NCBI RefSeq assembly: GCF_964204865.1
Contig: NC_135257.1
Coordinates: 992,001-1,056,000 of the forward strand
From: Styela clava
Lineage: Eukaryota > Chordata > Ascidiacea > Stolidobranchia > Styelidae
Reading direction: 5' to 3'
DNA length: 64,000 nt
Position numbers and translations under genes: made by a program. Positions 36,401 through 45,468 of the stretch are shown one piece after another. Positions within the stretch are counted from its first letter, which is position 1. Each line of letters starts with the position of its first letter. The notes below the pieces were generated by a model. It saw only the letters and a list, made by a program, of their open reading frames with translations, was not told the origin of the DNA and searched no databases.

Positions 36401-37010
36401 CAGTCAATATCGCTCTTGCAATAGCATAGCTTTTATCCTTTCAACTTTGTTTGACATTAGGAAATTCCTTTCATATTCGAAACGCAACTCATGCTTACGC
36501 ATAGGCTACGAATTGTCAAATTTATGGCTTGTCTCCAAAACAGTATTCCTAAAAACTAGCAGCAACTATTGTAACTGTGTCACAGTTTGCCTATAAATAC
36601 CGCGAACCCCACCGTTAAAAGAAAAAGTTTGAGCTGAACATCGTCCCTCGTTCCCACGGAAGCTCTGTACCCAAAACAAGAACGAGTCCTCCACGTTTCT
36701 AGGACAAAATAAGCACACAACTAAAAAATAAGCACTTTTCTTAGAAATAAGCACATCGTTGCTTTATAAGACACGGGCTAGAAAATGAGCACAAATTTTA
36801 GAAATAAGCACGATATGGTAACCCTGTGTGTAGGTTATTATTCAAAATTTAAAAAAAAAGTTAGATTAACCAATCTGTATATAATACATCTATTAAAACT
36901 CTTACCTTCTCCCAATCAATTGTCTCATATTTCACTCGGGGACAGAGACGTGTAACTACTGTTCCCACCAATAATAATAACGTCAGCATGTAACCTATAA
37001 AAATGCCCAT
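24491..37010 (-). CDS. Lipocalin, six exons, secreted and possibly membrane-anchored
   Basis: Exons (minus): 37010-36906, 32083-31947, 30863-30781, 26475-26398, 25868-25782, 24699-24491. All have GT-AG borders, phases join, and the total is 699 nt (232 codons plus stop). Exon 1 gives a hydrophobic signal (MGIFIGYMLTLLLLVG) then RLCPRV. Exon 2 has the lipocalin GxW motif in NLNGTWYDIID. Exon 5 has the TDY motif, VTDYSNYFIVAQC. The order CPxV, GTWY, TDYxNY, Cys is that of apolipoprotein-D-like lipocalins, extracellular barrels that bind small hydrophobic ligands. The ligand cannot be told. The last exon adds a 26-residue hydrophobic end (FNWFSLLGFLIMSFVI), unusual for lipocalins and compatible with a GPI signal or a membrane segment. 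Introns 1-5 hold transposons. An in-frame ATG upstream of 37,010 is possible. Confidence 0.82.
24735..24850. repeat. Dispersed repeat shared with 17,465-17,660
   Basis: Contains TTAATTAGTGATGGGACACA and a GATCGATAAGTCCTCGGTCT block, matching the copy at 17,465 with gaps. Lies in intron 5 of the lipocalin gene. Confidence 0.55.
24881..25116. mobile_element. 236-bp MITE with GCTCCCGAAGTATGCGAACC ends
   Basis: Best-preserved copy of the family: inverted ends CTCCCGAAGTATGCGAACC and its complement at 25,094-25,112. Flanked by TAAAAAGG (24,873-24,880) and TAAAAAAG (25,117-25,124), one mismatch. In lipocalin intron 5. Confidence 0.9.
27171..30209 (-). mobile_element. hAT element nested in the 26,657 element
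   Basis: Inverted ends AGTGGCGGCGCGT and ACGCGCCGCCAGT, with GGGGCAA/ATTGCCCC boxes just inside, enclose a transposase gene on the minus strand. A target duplication is not clear, so the outermost bases are approximate. Length about 3.0 kb is right for an autonomous hAT. Confidence 0.8.
27585..29673 (-). pseudogene. hAT transposase, ZMYM1-like, two lesions
   Basis: The frame starting at 29,673 encodes a TTF-type zinc finger with CysX2Cys (LFCFYCLLF), then the DUF4371-like core with QSDETTDIT and TYDGAAVMS, which carry two expected catalytic Asp residues. The hAT C-terminal dimerisation block AERTFSTLKRIKTYLRNTM follows, and the frame ends at 27,585. Only two breaks are seen: an in-frame TGA at 29,400-29,398, and a one-base shift at the A8 run near 28,561-28,568, where the upstream frame stops at 28,540 and the downstream frame takes over. 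Length of about 695 codons is normal for this group. It would act in the nucleus to excise and insert the element. The mild damage suggests recent activity. Confidence 0.9.
31025..31713 (-). pseudogene. Fragment of another hAT element
   Basis: A hAT terminus CAGGGGTCGGCAACCTACGG reads leftwards from 31,713. At about 31,110-31,020 on the minus strand a frame reading ANFYDTDINGHELFPEI resembles the FYxTDL...EL..EI segment of ZMYM1-like hAT transposases. The other terminus is not visible. It lies in lipocalin intron 2. Confidence 0.55.
32786..32902. repeat. Three tandem copies of a 37-bp unit
   Basis: Unit begins CAGGTAACAACATAATCATC; the three copies are nearly perfect. Lies in lipocalin intron 1. 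Confidence 0.95.
33635..33772. mobile_element. MITE-like repeat with AAATAAGNAC motifs, copy 1
   Basis: Contains GTTTCTTAGAAATAAGAACG, TTTATAAGACA and AAATCTTAGAAAAAGGAC and ends ATGGCAACCCT. The same series occurs at 36,695-36,830. Both are in lipocalin intron 1. Boundaries approximate. Confidence 0.6.
34266..34581. mobile_element. 316-bp hAT MITE, 8-bp TSD
   Basis: Left end CAGGGCTACTCAACTGGC, right end GTTAAATAGCTCTG, flanked by GTCTACGG at 34,258-34,265 and 34,582-34,589. GGACCGC boxes are subterminal. An equal-length copy is at 42,338-42,653. Confidence 0.93.
34590..36690. other. Lipocalin intron 1, unassigned DNA
   Basis: No convincing coding sequence. Plus-strand ORFs at 34,850-35,208 are lysine-rich and short, without a recognised motif. 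The segment 35,790-35,880 (TGGGTATCAAACGTAGTGTG...) recurs at 45,038-45,095 and so is repetitive. Confidence 0.4.
35790..35880. repeat. Short dispersed repeat, copy 1
   Basis: Shares GGGTATCAAACG, TGTGACAGCGCGTATGTG and GTTTACCATAAAAGA with 45,038-45,095 in the same orientation. Type unknown. Confidence 0.6.
36695..36830. mobile_element. MITE-like repeat with AAATAAGCAC motifs, copy 2
   Basis: AAATAAGCAC recurs four to five times, with TTTATAAGACA and ATATGGTAACCCTG at the right end. Matches 33,635-33,772. It lies just downstream (transcript sense) of lipocalin exon 1. Confidence 0.6.
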
Positions 37011-37289
37011 TTCTTGCTCACGATGCCCTTGAAGCGTAGAAATCGATTGCAGTTTTTTCGGTGCAACAATTCGTAAAGCTAAAACAACATTACTAAAATA
37101 TTGCCTAAGGCAGCGGTTCCCCAAACTTTTTGACTCGATTATCGTTAACGTGTATTTTATTTATTTTGAAGTTTGTAAAAAAGTAGATAACGCCATATTA
37201 TTTACACTTATTTATTTAATGATAGGTTTGCGGCTGCTGCTTTGAAAACATCGTTCCAAAGCGCAATGTTATACTTAATATGCACAGGC

Positions 37290-37405
37290 GCATTTCCAGG
37301 CTTGTCCAAGGGACATATATATTTTTCTGTCCAATCCCATGGAAATTCATGACTGTCCCATCCCATGGGGTTCCAATGGATGTTTCCCTGACCTTCGACC
37401 TCCGA
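37290..37405. repeat. CCCATGGG-rich repeat, copy 1
   Basis: AGGCTTGTCC, then TCCCATGGAA, TGTCCCATCCCATGGGG. A related block is at 40,620-40,745, where TCCCATGGGA occurs with GACAAGCCTG at the end. Probably fragments of one palindromic MITE. Confidence 0.5.
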
Positions 37406-37480
37406 AAAATCCTCTACTTCACCATTCCAAATTGTAGGTATCGCGAGTTGGTGCCTACACACTGGTTTCTTGCAAAGTGA

Positions 37481-40333
37481 CTATAAACCAAGTGAGGACA
37501 TGCATTGGTAACGTTATAAGCGCTAGCGTGACGTCACACCAGCCATTTTGTGTCCAGAGTTCTATCGCTGTATAATCCTAACTCAGTGATTTAAACCTGC
37601 GATCGTTAAACAGCTGAATAAAAAAAAAACGATGCTCATTAGTTCGGACCAAACTTTCGCAGCGGCAAAACGAATGAAAATTCTTCTGAAAAAAAATTAC
37701 CGGCAGATGTTTCTCGGATAACTTGGCTCGGCGATATGGTCAGCATATACGAAGTTAAGATTAAAGTCATCCAACTTTACTCGATAAATCAACACCCGAT
37801 AAGACCAAAATAATAAACAAAAAGATACACATTTCATTATAAAATTCCTGATGTAAGTATCGCTACTTGCACAGAATCTATTTTAACAAACGGGTAGAAT
37901 TACAATACAAATTATACTACAGAAACTTGCACTATTTTTGCGGTACATGTCATGATATTAAAATATGCGTATCACAAACAAGGTGTACATTGGCAAAATA
38001 ATATTAAAAAAATATACTACATGCATGGAATGAAGGATAACGGCGTATATTAAGTTTACAAGAACATCTAATAATCTGGAGTGTATAAAACAATATATTA
38101 TCTATTTGACTTGAGCTTTTGCCGCAGGTCGTTTTTCAATAATTTTTTTTGTCTCCTCTTTTGCGCGAATATTTCACCCTAAATTGAGAAAACGTTTCAA
38201 AATTTTAAAAGTGATATTGTGGCAAGATGGGAAATTATATTTTAAGCAACTCTATCTGTCAGAAAAGTAACAGGTGAAAATATATTATGAAAGGCATTAA
38301 TATTGGCGCGAAATATAGTTTATAAATACTTCGCGCAAAAATACGATTGCTTTTTTGGATGGGTGGCATAAATATTGGGTAAAACTATCAATTTTCAAAT
38401 ATTTATTATGTGTGTAAGACCCAAAAAGAGTTAGTAACGATTGTGGGCATTCGGGATTGACACTTTCCATAGAAACAAATAAATAATTTGAACCCCGTGT
38501 CTTTATAGGGTTCCCCCGGAAACATCAAGGCTAATTTTTCACTGTTGGATATCGATAAAATTACAATTAAGTTTCATAAACGAGAACTTAGAAGACATGG
38601 CGTCGCTAGATCACCTAGTAAACTTTTTACATTTTCCGACGCAAAAGAATTGAAATGTCCTGCCAATAATAAGTTAATAAGAGCTGCAACACCAGTCGCG
38701 GCGGCTGGTTTTTAAATTTTGTACGTTATAATGTACATGGTTCGATGAAATTCATTAGGCCGCACAATGTGCTAGCCATGAGATCGTTTACAATCTATAA
38801 TTTTTAGAGCAACTATTGCAACAGCTCGTTACATTAAGAAAAATTTCCCCGAGAAAATTCATTTCATCGGCTTCTGGAATGATTATTGTAAAACGCAGGC
38901 TTTAAACTTTCAGGATGGTGTGAACAGGTATCATAATACCAGTTCAAATAGTACCTGATTTAAACGTATGCATTAGGTTAATGACGTTTCACACTTGCGA
39001 AGGAAAGCGATATGTGTTTTTCATACGGAACGTTGCTACGTTGCTACGTAATTGCGTAACCAAGTAATTAGGGAACGTTTTTGTTTAACTCAAGTTGACG
39101 CAGTGGACATGTCAAGAATTGGAGAACATTGAATGAAATAACTTATACAATTTTACTGAAGCACGATACATTTTATCTAATGTCGGAAACTATCTTTAAC
39201 TTCTGCAAATGTGTCGATGTCATATTAGGTTAAAACAAGAACAAATCGAAGTTTTTGTTATTTAATTCAAAAGCTTTTCGAAAAAAATTCCACGCTTTTC
39301 AATTTTGCCGATTTTTGTATGATAATCGCGACATTTTATCTCTATCTCATAATTAGAATTAGTCTTCTAGATTGTATTTCAAACAATATAAAACTTATCT
39401 GTATATAATATAAGGTTCGTGAGATATGAGGTTTCAAAGTTACATAACTCACACTGGATGATAAGATAACTATTGCAACTTTCACGAAACCGCACGATAC
39501 CAGTATGATTCCACGAGGCAAATAGCAAAAGACAGTAAAAAACCTTCAAAACAAATTGACGAACGAGACCTTCTGACGAAGCTAAAACAAACCGACGCTG
39601 CCCCGATCCGCTGGACACAAAATGGCGTCCGATATGCATCATTGCATTCGGTGTCTCCACTTGGTTTATAGTCACTTTGGTTTCTTGTTCCATACCATTG
39701 TTTGGATTGAAAACAGTCAACAATCTGTCATTTGAAAGTACTGATGGGGAAGTTTCGCCTGGTTTATAACATTTATTTTAAGACTAATTTTTGATTACTG
39801 CACTTGATTGAACCTCCTAAGAGACAATGTTATAATTGATTTATTTGATTCATATTTGAATTTTCGAAACATAACTAAAAACTAGCAAATAACATGCAAA
39901 AACGCGAAAACGAGGTAATGTTCCCAACCATGCCTGAAAATCTGTCTGAGCAGCTGCTAAAACGTCTATTGTCACGTCACTTTGTGCATATTACTGATTA
40001 GTTATGGATGTTACGGAAGTAAACAGAGAAGTCGATTCTCGGGGAAACATCTATTGGAATACGATAAAATAAAAATTATTAATATTCAGGTCTAGTGTAG
40101 GAATATATGCTATGCACAAAGATACATGCAAAACGACAAAAAAATTTGCTTAACTATGGCAATCTAGTATCATTATGACACTCGTTTTCTGTTTTGGAGT
40201 CACTCTATTCATTCAGCAAATATCAACTTCCTGCTCATCGACTGTTTATAATAGTTCAGTTAATCTGGGTAATTCCTGAACCATTTCCTTAACTTTCATG
40301 TTACATGCAAATCTGATGTAAACAGAGTTATAC
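37481..40333. other. Unassigned DNA, possible third exon of lipocalin B
   Basis: AT-rich and mostly without coding signal. On the minus strand 39,758-39,661 a frame with DRLLTVFNPNNG...TINQ resembles exon 3 of the lipocalin at 24,491, but its splice phase does not fit exon 2 of the paralogue. Its end (CAAAGTGACTATAAACCAAG) also recurs at 37,474, suggesting a repeat. I leave it uncalled. Confidence 0.3.
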
Positions 40334-43300
40334 CAAGAGCAGATAGCCCCCCTTCTCAGGCCTGATGGCAATGAAAAAATTTACTGGATGATGTGGATAC
40401 CATCCCAGATATTCGTCTGAATCGACCCACCAGTTTCCTGAAAAAGATAGAGTTCTGATTGCCCTCTAGAATGTAATTTTTTAAATAACTATTACTTACA
40501 TATTGTACGCAATATCGTGATACCACGCTACCTCACTATCATAATTAAACCGCACCGCTGCAGAAATAGTGTTAATTTTATTGACACACAAGACGTAATC
40601 CTATATAAAATTGTCCCATTTGTCTTTTGTGCCCCAAGCGTCCTCTTGTTCCGCGTGTCCCATGGGAAAAACAAATGTGTGCTGTCCCATCCCATACCAT
40701 GGGACGTTTCCCATGGGAACCCCATTCCTATATAGACAAGCCTGCGCATTTTTCTCTCTATGTCCAAACGTGACTGGTATTTTGTTTTGATTGATGCCAC
40801 TCCCGTAAACCCAGCTTCTCAGAGATAAGACACACTTGCGGCGGCGGGTATTTCAATCGGTGTTTTCCCAAAATCGCATTAATTCAGAAGACTGAACGTT
40901 TGTTTTTAGATGCAAATCTGATGTCATGTCGACAAATTGCTCAGCTTCGGTTGTTGATGACCACTCGGGAATTACTGGACAAAGGTAAATTGGTTGCGTA
41001 TCAATAATGCTGCTCCATGCTTTTGGCAAAATAATGTTCAAAATGGGGAAAACGCTGTCCAGATGCTAATAAAAAAAAAATTCGTTTTCAACTTTTTGTG
41101 AAGCAATGATATGTTCTTTCAATATTGGAAGTCAATCGCTTTTTTGATATTTTCCATTAAATCCACTTTCTCTATTTCTAGTTTCTTTTTGAATCCAATA
41201 ATTTTCTCAAAAAGACCAAGAATGTTCTTGACAGGTGTTTCAAATATATCGCCCAGATATGCTATATTTGTACGTAATTTTCTTGTTGCAAGAACGTAGC
41301 GATCTCATTTCGCATTTCATAAACACGAAGCAGAATCTTGCACGTTGACAACCAGCGTGAGCTACAGTAAAAAAGAAGAGCATTGTGCTCTGCCCCAGCG
41401 TCGTTGCATAACTTATGGGGGAAAAACGAGCTTTGAGGGGTCGTGCTTTAATGTAGCTTCATTCAGCTGCAAACCGAATATTTTTCCTCGCAGTGCTGAC
41501 ATAAATGGATCGTTGACATCAACAGCAATACGTCCAATTCTTCGAGCGATGGTGTTGTTTAACAGGAGGATATTTTAAATGCTTTTTGCTGCAGTTCCAC
41601 TCAACATAATGAAAACCAGGTCCCATGCATCAGGAGGTTGCTATAGTATGCGGCTTTTTGGCTTTCGCGATGCGATATTCCACTTTGAAAGAAGCAAATT
41701 GTTATTTTGATGAAACTGTAAACGATCTAGAAATAGTCACAGATTGGCGTTGCATATCAGCCAGTGCACGAGCAATATATTATCGAGGATAAGCTACAGT
41801 GTACTGTCAAATGACGGTTTAATTTGCTCGGCAATATGCATTCAACATATATAATATAAAACTTTGCAGCAAATAGGCCTAACGCATTTCGGGTGCTGAG
41901 TGCTGACATCCATCCTTCTCAACCTACGTAAATCCAAACTTATAAGATAATTAACATCATGACTCGTCCGCCGTATTGTTGAATTAGAATTCTTCTTCCT
42001 CTTCTCTGCGTGATTTTCCTTTGAAATCAATCATGTTCGCTAAACTCGGTTCAGCGGATAAAAAAAAACTGCAGCTCACGAAATTGCAGTAATTCTACCC
42101 CCATTATTACGTAACAGTTGCACAGACACTACGAAGCAGAAAGCGGAAAATGGAATGAATTTATTGATTTATTTACACAGCATTCAAAATCAGAAACAAT
42201 AAAACATTTATAATAAATACAAGAAAGTAAAATATTTAATCATATATATATTAGTTATCTTAACACAATTCTGTTAATTTTCGCGACGCACTTAGCAAGT
42301 TTACGTGGCGCACCATTTGAGAAACGCTGGTCTAAACCAGGGCTACTCAACTGGCGGACCGCGGTCCGAATCCGGACCTTTCGAATATTGGATTTGGACC
42401 GCACCTAATTATTTATTTCGAATCATTAGCCCCACTTTTTGAATTTCCTATTATAAAATGACTTTCATAGTTTTGAATATATACGAAAAAAACTATAACA
42501 CCATAATAAACAATTTCAATTTTCTACTAATCATCAGTCGGTCGAGGAAGTGCTCGTTTAAGGATGCCGAAATATCATTTCTGGAAAGACCGGACCCAAA
42601 TAATTTTGAAGTTTTGTTTGCGGACCTTCGATAAAAATAGTTGAGTAGCCCTGTGCTAAACTATTGAAAAGTGTAAAACAATTTACTTTAGTGACGTAGA
42701 TAACACTCTAGATGTTTTTCAAGTTTTGCTCGAAAACGATAAAAAAAAGTTTGTTATTAGTGTCGCAAGCGTTTTCTTCATCTTTAAGACGCGATCGGCA
42801 ATGCTAAAATTCGGAAGATCTCAATGTTCGACTGTGACTTTAACTCAATAACAGCATACCGTAAATCAATTTAAATTGACACACCAGACATAGACAATAA
42901 CGCATATGATATGTACAGAAAAACAATAACAGATATGTTCTTTCTAAAAGCGCAATCTGACTCTATTGGTCCCAGCCAAAACTTGGCACACAATAATTAC
43001 ATTCAGACAAATCACAAATGTGTTTAAAATCAGAACACTCGTGAACAAAACTACAAAAGTCGTCTAAAAACAGTTAAAATAAAATCAGTCATTTACCGCC
43101 ATGAGAACTTAATTGAAATAACTTTACACATGTCAAGTACTACACCGGATTGTCCTATCGAGGGCTTGTTCCTATTGGGGGATCAACGTCAGGATTAAAT
43201 GCGGGTTATCTTCTATTTCTGACGGGAGATTTTAGTAACTATGAATTAAAATAGTATCCGAATAAACCGGGATCTGAGCAATTTTGATAAATGTGCAATA

Positions 43301-45468
43301 CATTGTAATCATGGGTGGTCCTATGAAATTTTCTTTATTCGATTTGAGACGGTTGAAATGAACGTTCATAGTTTAATCACCACACACGCTATTCACTGTA
43401 TACGTCACGGGGGATAATACGCGATGATCACGTATGACGTATGGACCAATGTATAACATCTACCGGCAATGTGTATATTTGGCCCACAAGTACCCAAGTT
43501 AGCCGAACATTACAGTAAATCCATACAGCCCAAGATGACAGCAAAACGATGTCTTCTCTTGCGATATCTTGAAAAATATTTTGCACCTAATTTGAGAGAC
43601 CAGATGGCCGTATTTCTTCGTGCGATCTTTAAGCCTGCCATAGTCGACACAAAATCACGTCCCATTGTTCTTTTCCCCCGAACTATTCGCTCAACTTTTT
43701 CATTCTGGCACTCTGTAGTCTACGTGGCGGTGAATGAATTGGTCTATGTCAATAGAATGCGAACATAAATCAGTCTTACCACGTCATATAGGCTTAACAA
43801 AAATAAAAATGCTTCTATGCGCCCTGAAATCAATTTGATCTTCTTCTCACTACTCAAATTCATTTCATTGATTCGAAGATTGTCCATTAAGTCACTCTGA
43901 CGTACGTTACAAAAGACCTAGAAAAGAAAGAAACTGCTGCTCCACCGAGACATAATGAGCAATACAAATACTAGATAACGCCCTTATTCCTTTTTAGAAA
44001 ATCTATACCCAAAATGAATTCTTCAGTCAAATTTTGGCAATGATACATTTCAAATTCAGCGTCCATACCGCCAATTTGTCTTCGCATTTCAGCAATCCCA
44101 TCCATTGGCAGCCGTAAACGATAGAGTCGACGATGCAGGTCGTTCACAGCTCGAGTCGGTGTTATTGATTGATTCGTTAAATCATGTCAAATTACAGATA
44201 CACCAGCTGTATTACCCGGAGCACAGACTCGTTGGCTGTCAACAAACAAGATATTGTTGAGACTTCAGGGCACTCGCAGATTCTCTCACGCGATGCTCCA
44301 ACTTATCGAACCTCATTTCCATTTCTTGACGCATCTGCATGATTTCTGTCCTGATAGACTTTCTTTCTGCACTTTACCTACAACTAAACACTTTACACTT
44401 TACCTACAACTAAACACTTTACTTACAACTAGACCTTTCAGTTTTTGACCCATTCACAATCGCAATTTCACTATTGGGCTCACTGTCTCCGGTTTACTAA
44501 GTATAAGTACCTGGCGGCACATGAAAATGTATTACCATTTGCTGTTGTGCGTCTGTGATATGCGCAGGGATCTGATTTTTGATACCTCGATGGTAAGCCA
44601 TATCGCCAAGTTCGGTTGAATTAAAAATTTACATTTGGCTACTTTCATGCTCCCTTTTGAACCTATCAAAGAGTTCATGAGCCATCGTTAATAATTAAAA
44701 CAAGTAATAAGCATATTATGCTTTATCAAATCTGCTGACGCGTCCACACCGACGCAATAAAAATCGAATCGCCTCAAAAATTCGTCAAAATCATCTCCCT
44801 GAGAACATCGCGAAGATGCCCTCAAAAAGTTCATTTTCATATTGTTACTTATATCGATTCACACAAATTTATCAATTCTGGCGTGCTCGCCAATTATTTC
44901 GCAAGAACCAATCAAAGCAATAATAACACTCTAATCAAAAAACAAAGGAGAAAAAAATGGGAGGACAACACCAGTAAAAAATCCTATCACATTAGTGTGA
45001 CTCTATTATGATTTTATTATGGGAAAATTGCTGGTGAGTGGGTATCAAACGGAGTATGACAGCGTATGTGGAGATGTTTACCATAAAAGAGTTGATTAAT
45101 TAGCAGTGCTCGTGCTCAAAGCCGTCGTCCTGAGGCCTAAGCTATTTATACATCCACGGCCTCTATTGCATTTAATCTCAAAAGTTGATCAAAAAATATT
45201 TCAAAGATCATATTTTCAACTATTTGAAAATCTATGAAGGTAATTTTATGAGACACTGATGTTATGGTTGTCAAACTTTAAGACGATAAATTAAAAAAAC
45301 ATACTCAGAAATATTAAGAAACTAAAGAATAATCTAAAACAAATCTTAAAACACTTTACTCACTTTCACCCAGTCCGCTTCTTCCAATTCTAGCCGAGGG
45401 CAAAGTCTTGAAAATACGATTTCAGCAAACAAAATTTGTATTCCGAAAAAGTACACATGTCTCACCAT
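40334..45468 (-). CDS. Second lipocalin-like locus, two exons recognised
   Basis: Exon 1 (45468-45364) has exactly 35 codons like exon 1 of the gene at 37,010. It has a hydrophobic signal (MVRHVYFFGIQILFAEIVFS) and then RLCPRLELEEADWVK, matching RLCPRVKYETIDWEK at the same positions, and a GTGAGT donor in phase 0. Exon 2 (40465-40334) follows a TTCTAG acceptor in phase 0 and has SGNWWVDSDEYLGWY and NFFIAI, resembling the GTWY and FIAI segments of the first gene. Later exons were not found with matching phase. Intron 1 is 4.9 kb and holds a Gypsy remnant, a hAT MITE and hAT transposase pieces. The locus may be a pseudogene, or its other exons may be too diverged to see. Paralogy is clear for exon 1 and moderate for exon 2. 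Confidence 0.5.
40614..40745. repeat. CCCATGGG-rich repeat, copy 2
   Basis: Contains TCCCATGGGAAAAAC, CCCATACCATGGGACG and TTTCCCATGGGAACC, and ends TAGACAAGCCTG. It abuts, and probably interrupts, the hAT transposase fragment on its right. Confidence 0.5.
40746..41590 (-). pseudogene. hAT transposase fragments (ZBED5-like)
   Basis: On the minus strand, in transposase order: SALRGKIFGLQLNEAT near 41,510-41,450, LFEKIIGFKKKLEI near 41,210-41,165, AEQFVDMTSDLHLKT near 40,950-40,905, and ASIKTKYQSRLDIERKMR at 40,800-40,745. These match successive blocks of ZBED5-type hAT transposases ending in the dimerisation region. Stops and shifts separate them, and the interval 41,110-40,960 is largely unreadable. 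The right hAT end may be TTTGAGAAACGCTG at 42,329. Confidence 0.75.
42338..42653. mobile_element. 316-bp hAT MITE, second copy
   Basis: Ends CAGGGCTACTCAACTGGC and GTTGAGTAGCCCTG. Flanks GTCTAAAC and TGCTAAAC match at six of eight bases. Same length and interior as 34,266-34,581. It lies immediately next to another hAT terminus (GAGAAACGCTG). Confidence 0.9.
42660..43540. other. Unassigned DNA in lipocalin B intron 1
   Basis: No ORF, repeat or RNA gene recognised; AT-rich throughout. Confidence 0.4.
43550..44900 (-). pseudogene. Gypsy-type LTR retroelement remnant
   Basis: Minus-strand blocks in gag-pol order. A gag-like piece with DDFDEFLRRFDFYC lies near 44,800-44,760. A protease-region end with EEFILGIDFLKRN lies near 44,010-43,985. 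A reverse-transcriptase start with FCVDYGRLKDRTKK lies near 43,665-43,610 (compare the VDYRxLN motif of the family). Stops lie between and within blocks, so nothing intact is encoded. No LTRs were recognised. It sits inside intron 1 of the second lipocalin-like locus. Confidence 0.6.
45038..45095. repeat. Short dispersed repeat, copy 2
   Basis: Matches 35,790-35,880 (GGGTATCAAACG, TATGACAGCGTATGTG, GTTTACCATAAAAGA). Confidence 0.6.

Noticed and set aside
39661..39758. Exon 3 of the second lipocalin-like gene
   Set aside because: The peptide resembles exon 3 of the first gene, but the acceptor phases do not match exon 2, and its 3' end recurs at 37,474 as part of a repeat.
37113..42329. A single 5.2-kb hAT from CAGCGGTTCCCCAAA to TTTGAGAAACGCTG
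   Set aside because: The ends are both hAT-like but differ after the first bases, and the flanks do not match as an 8-bp duplication, so they probably belong to different elements.
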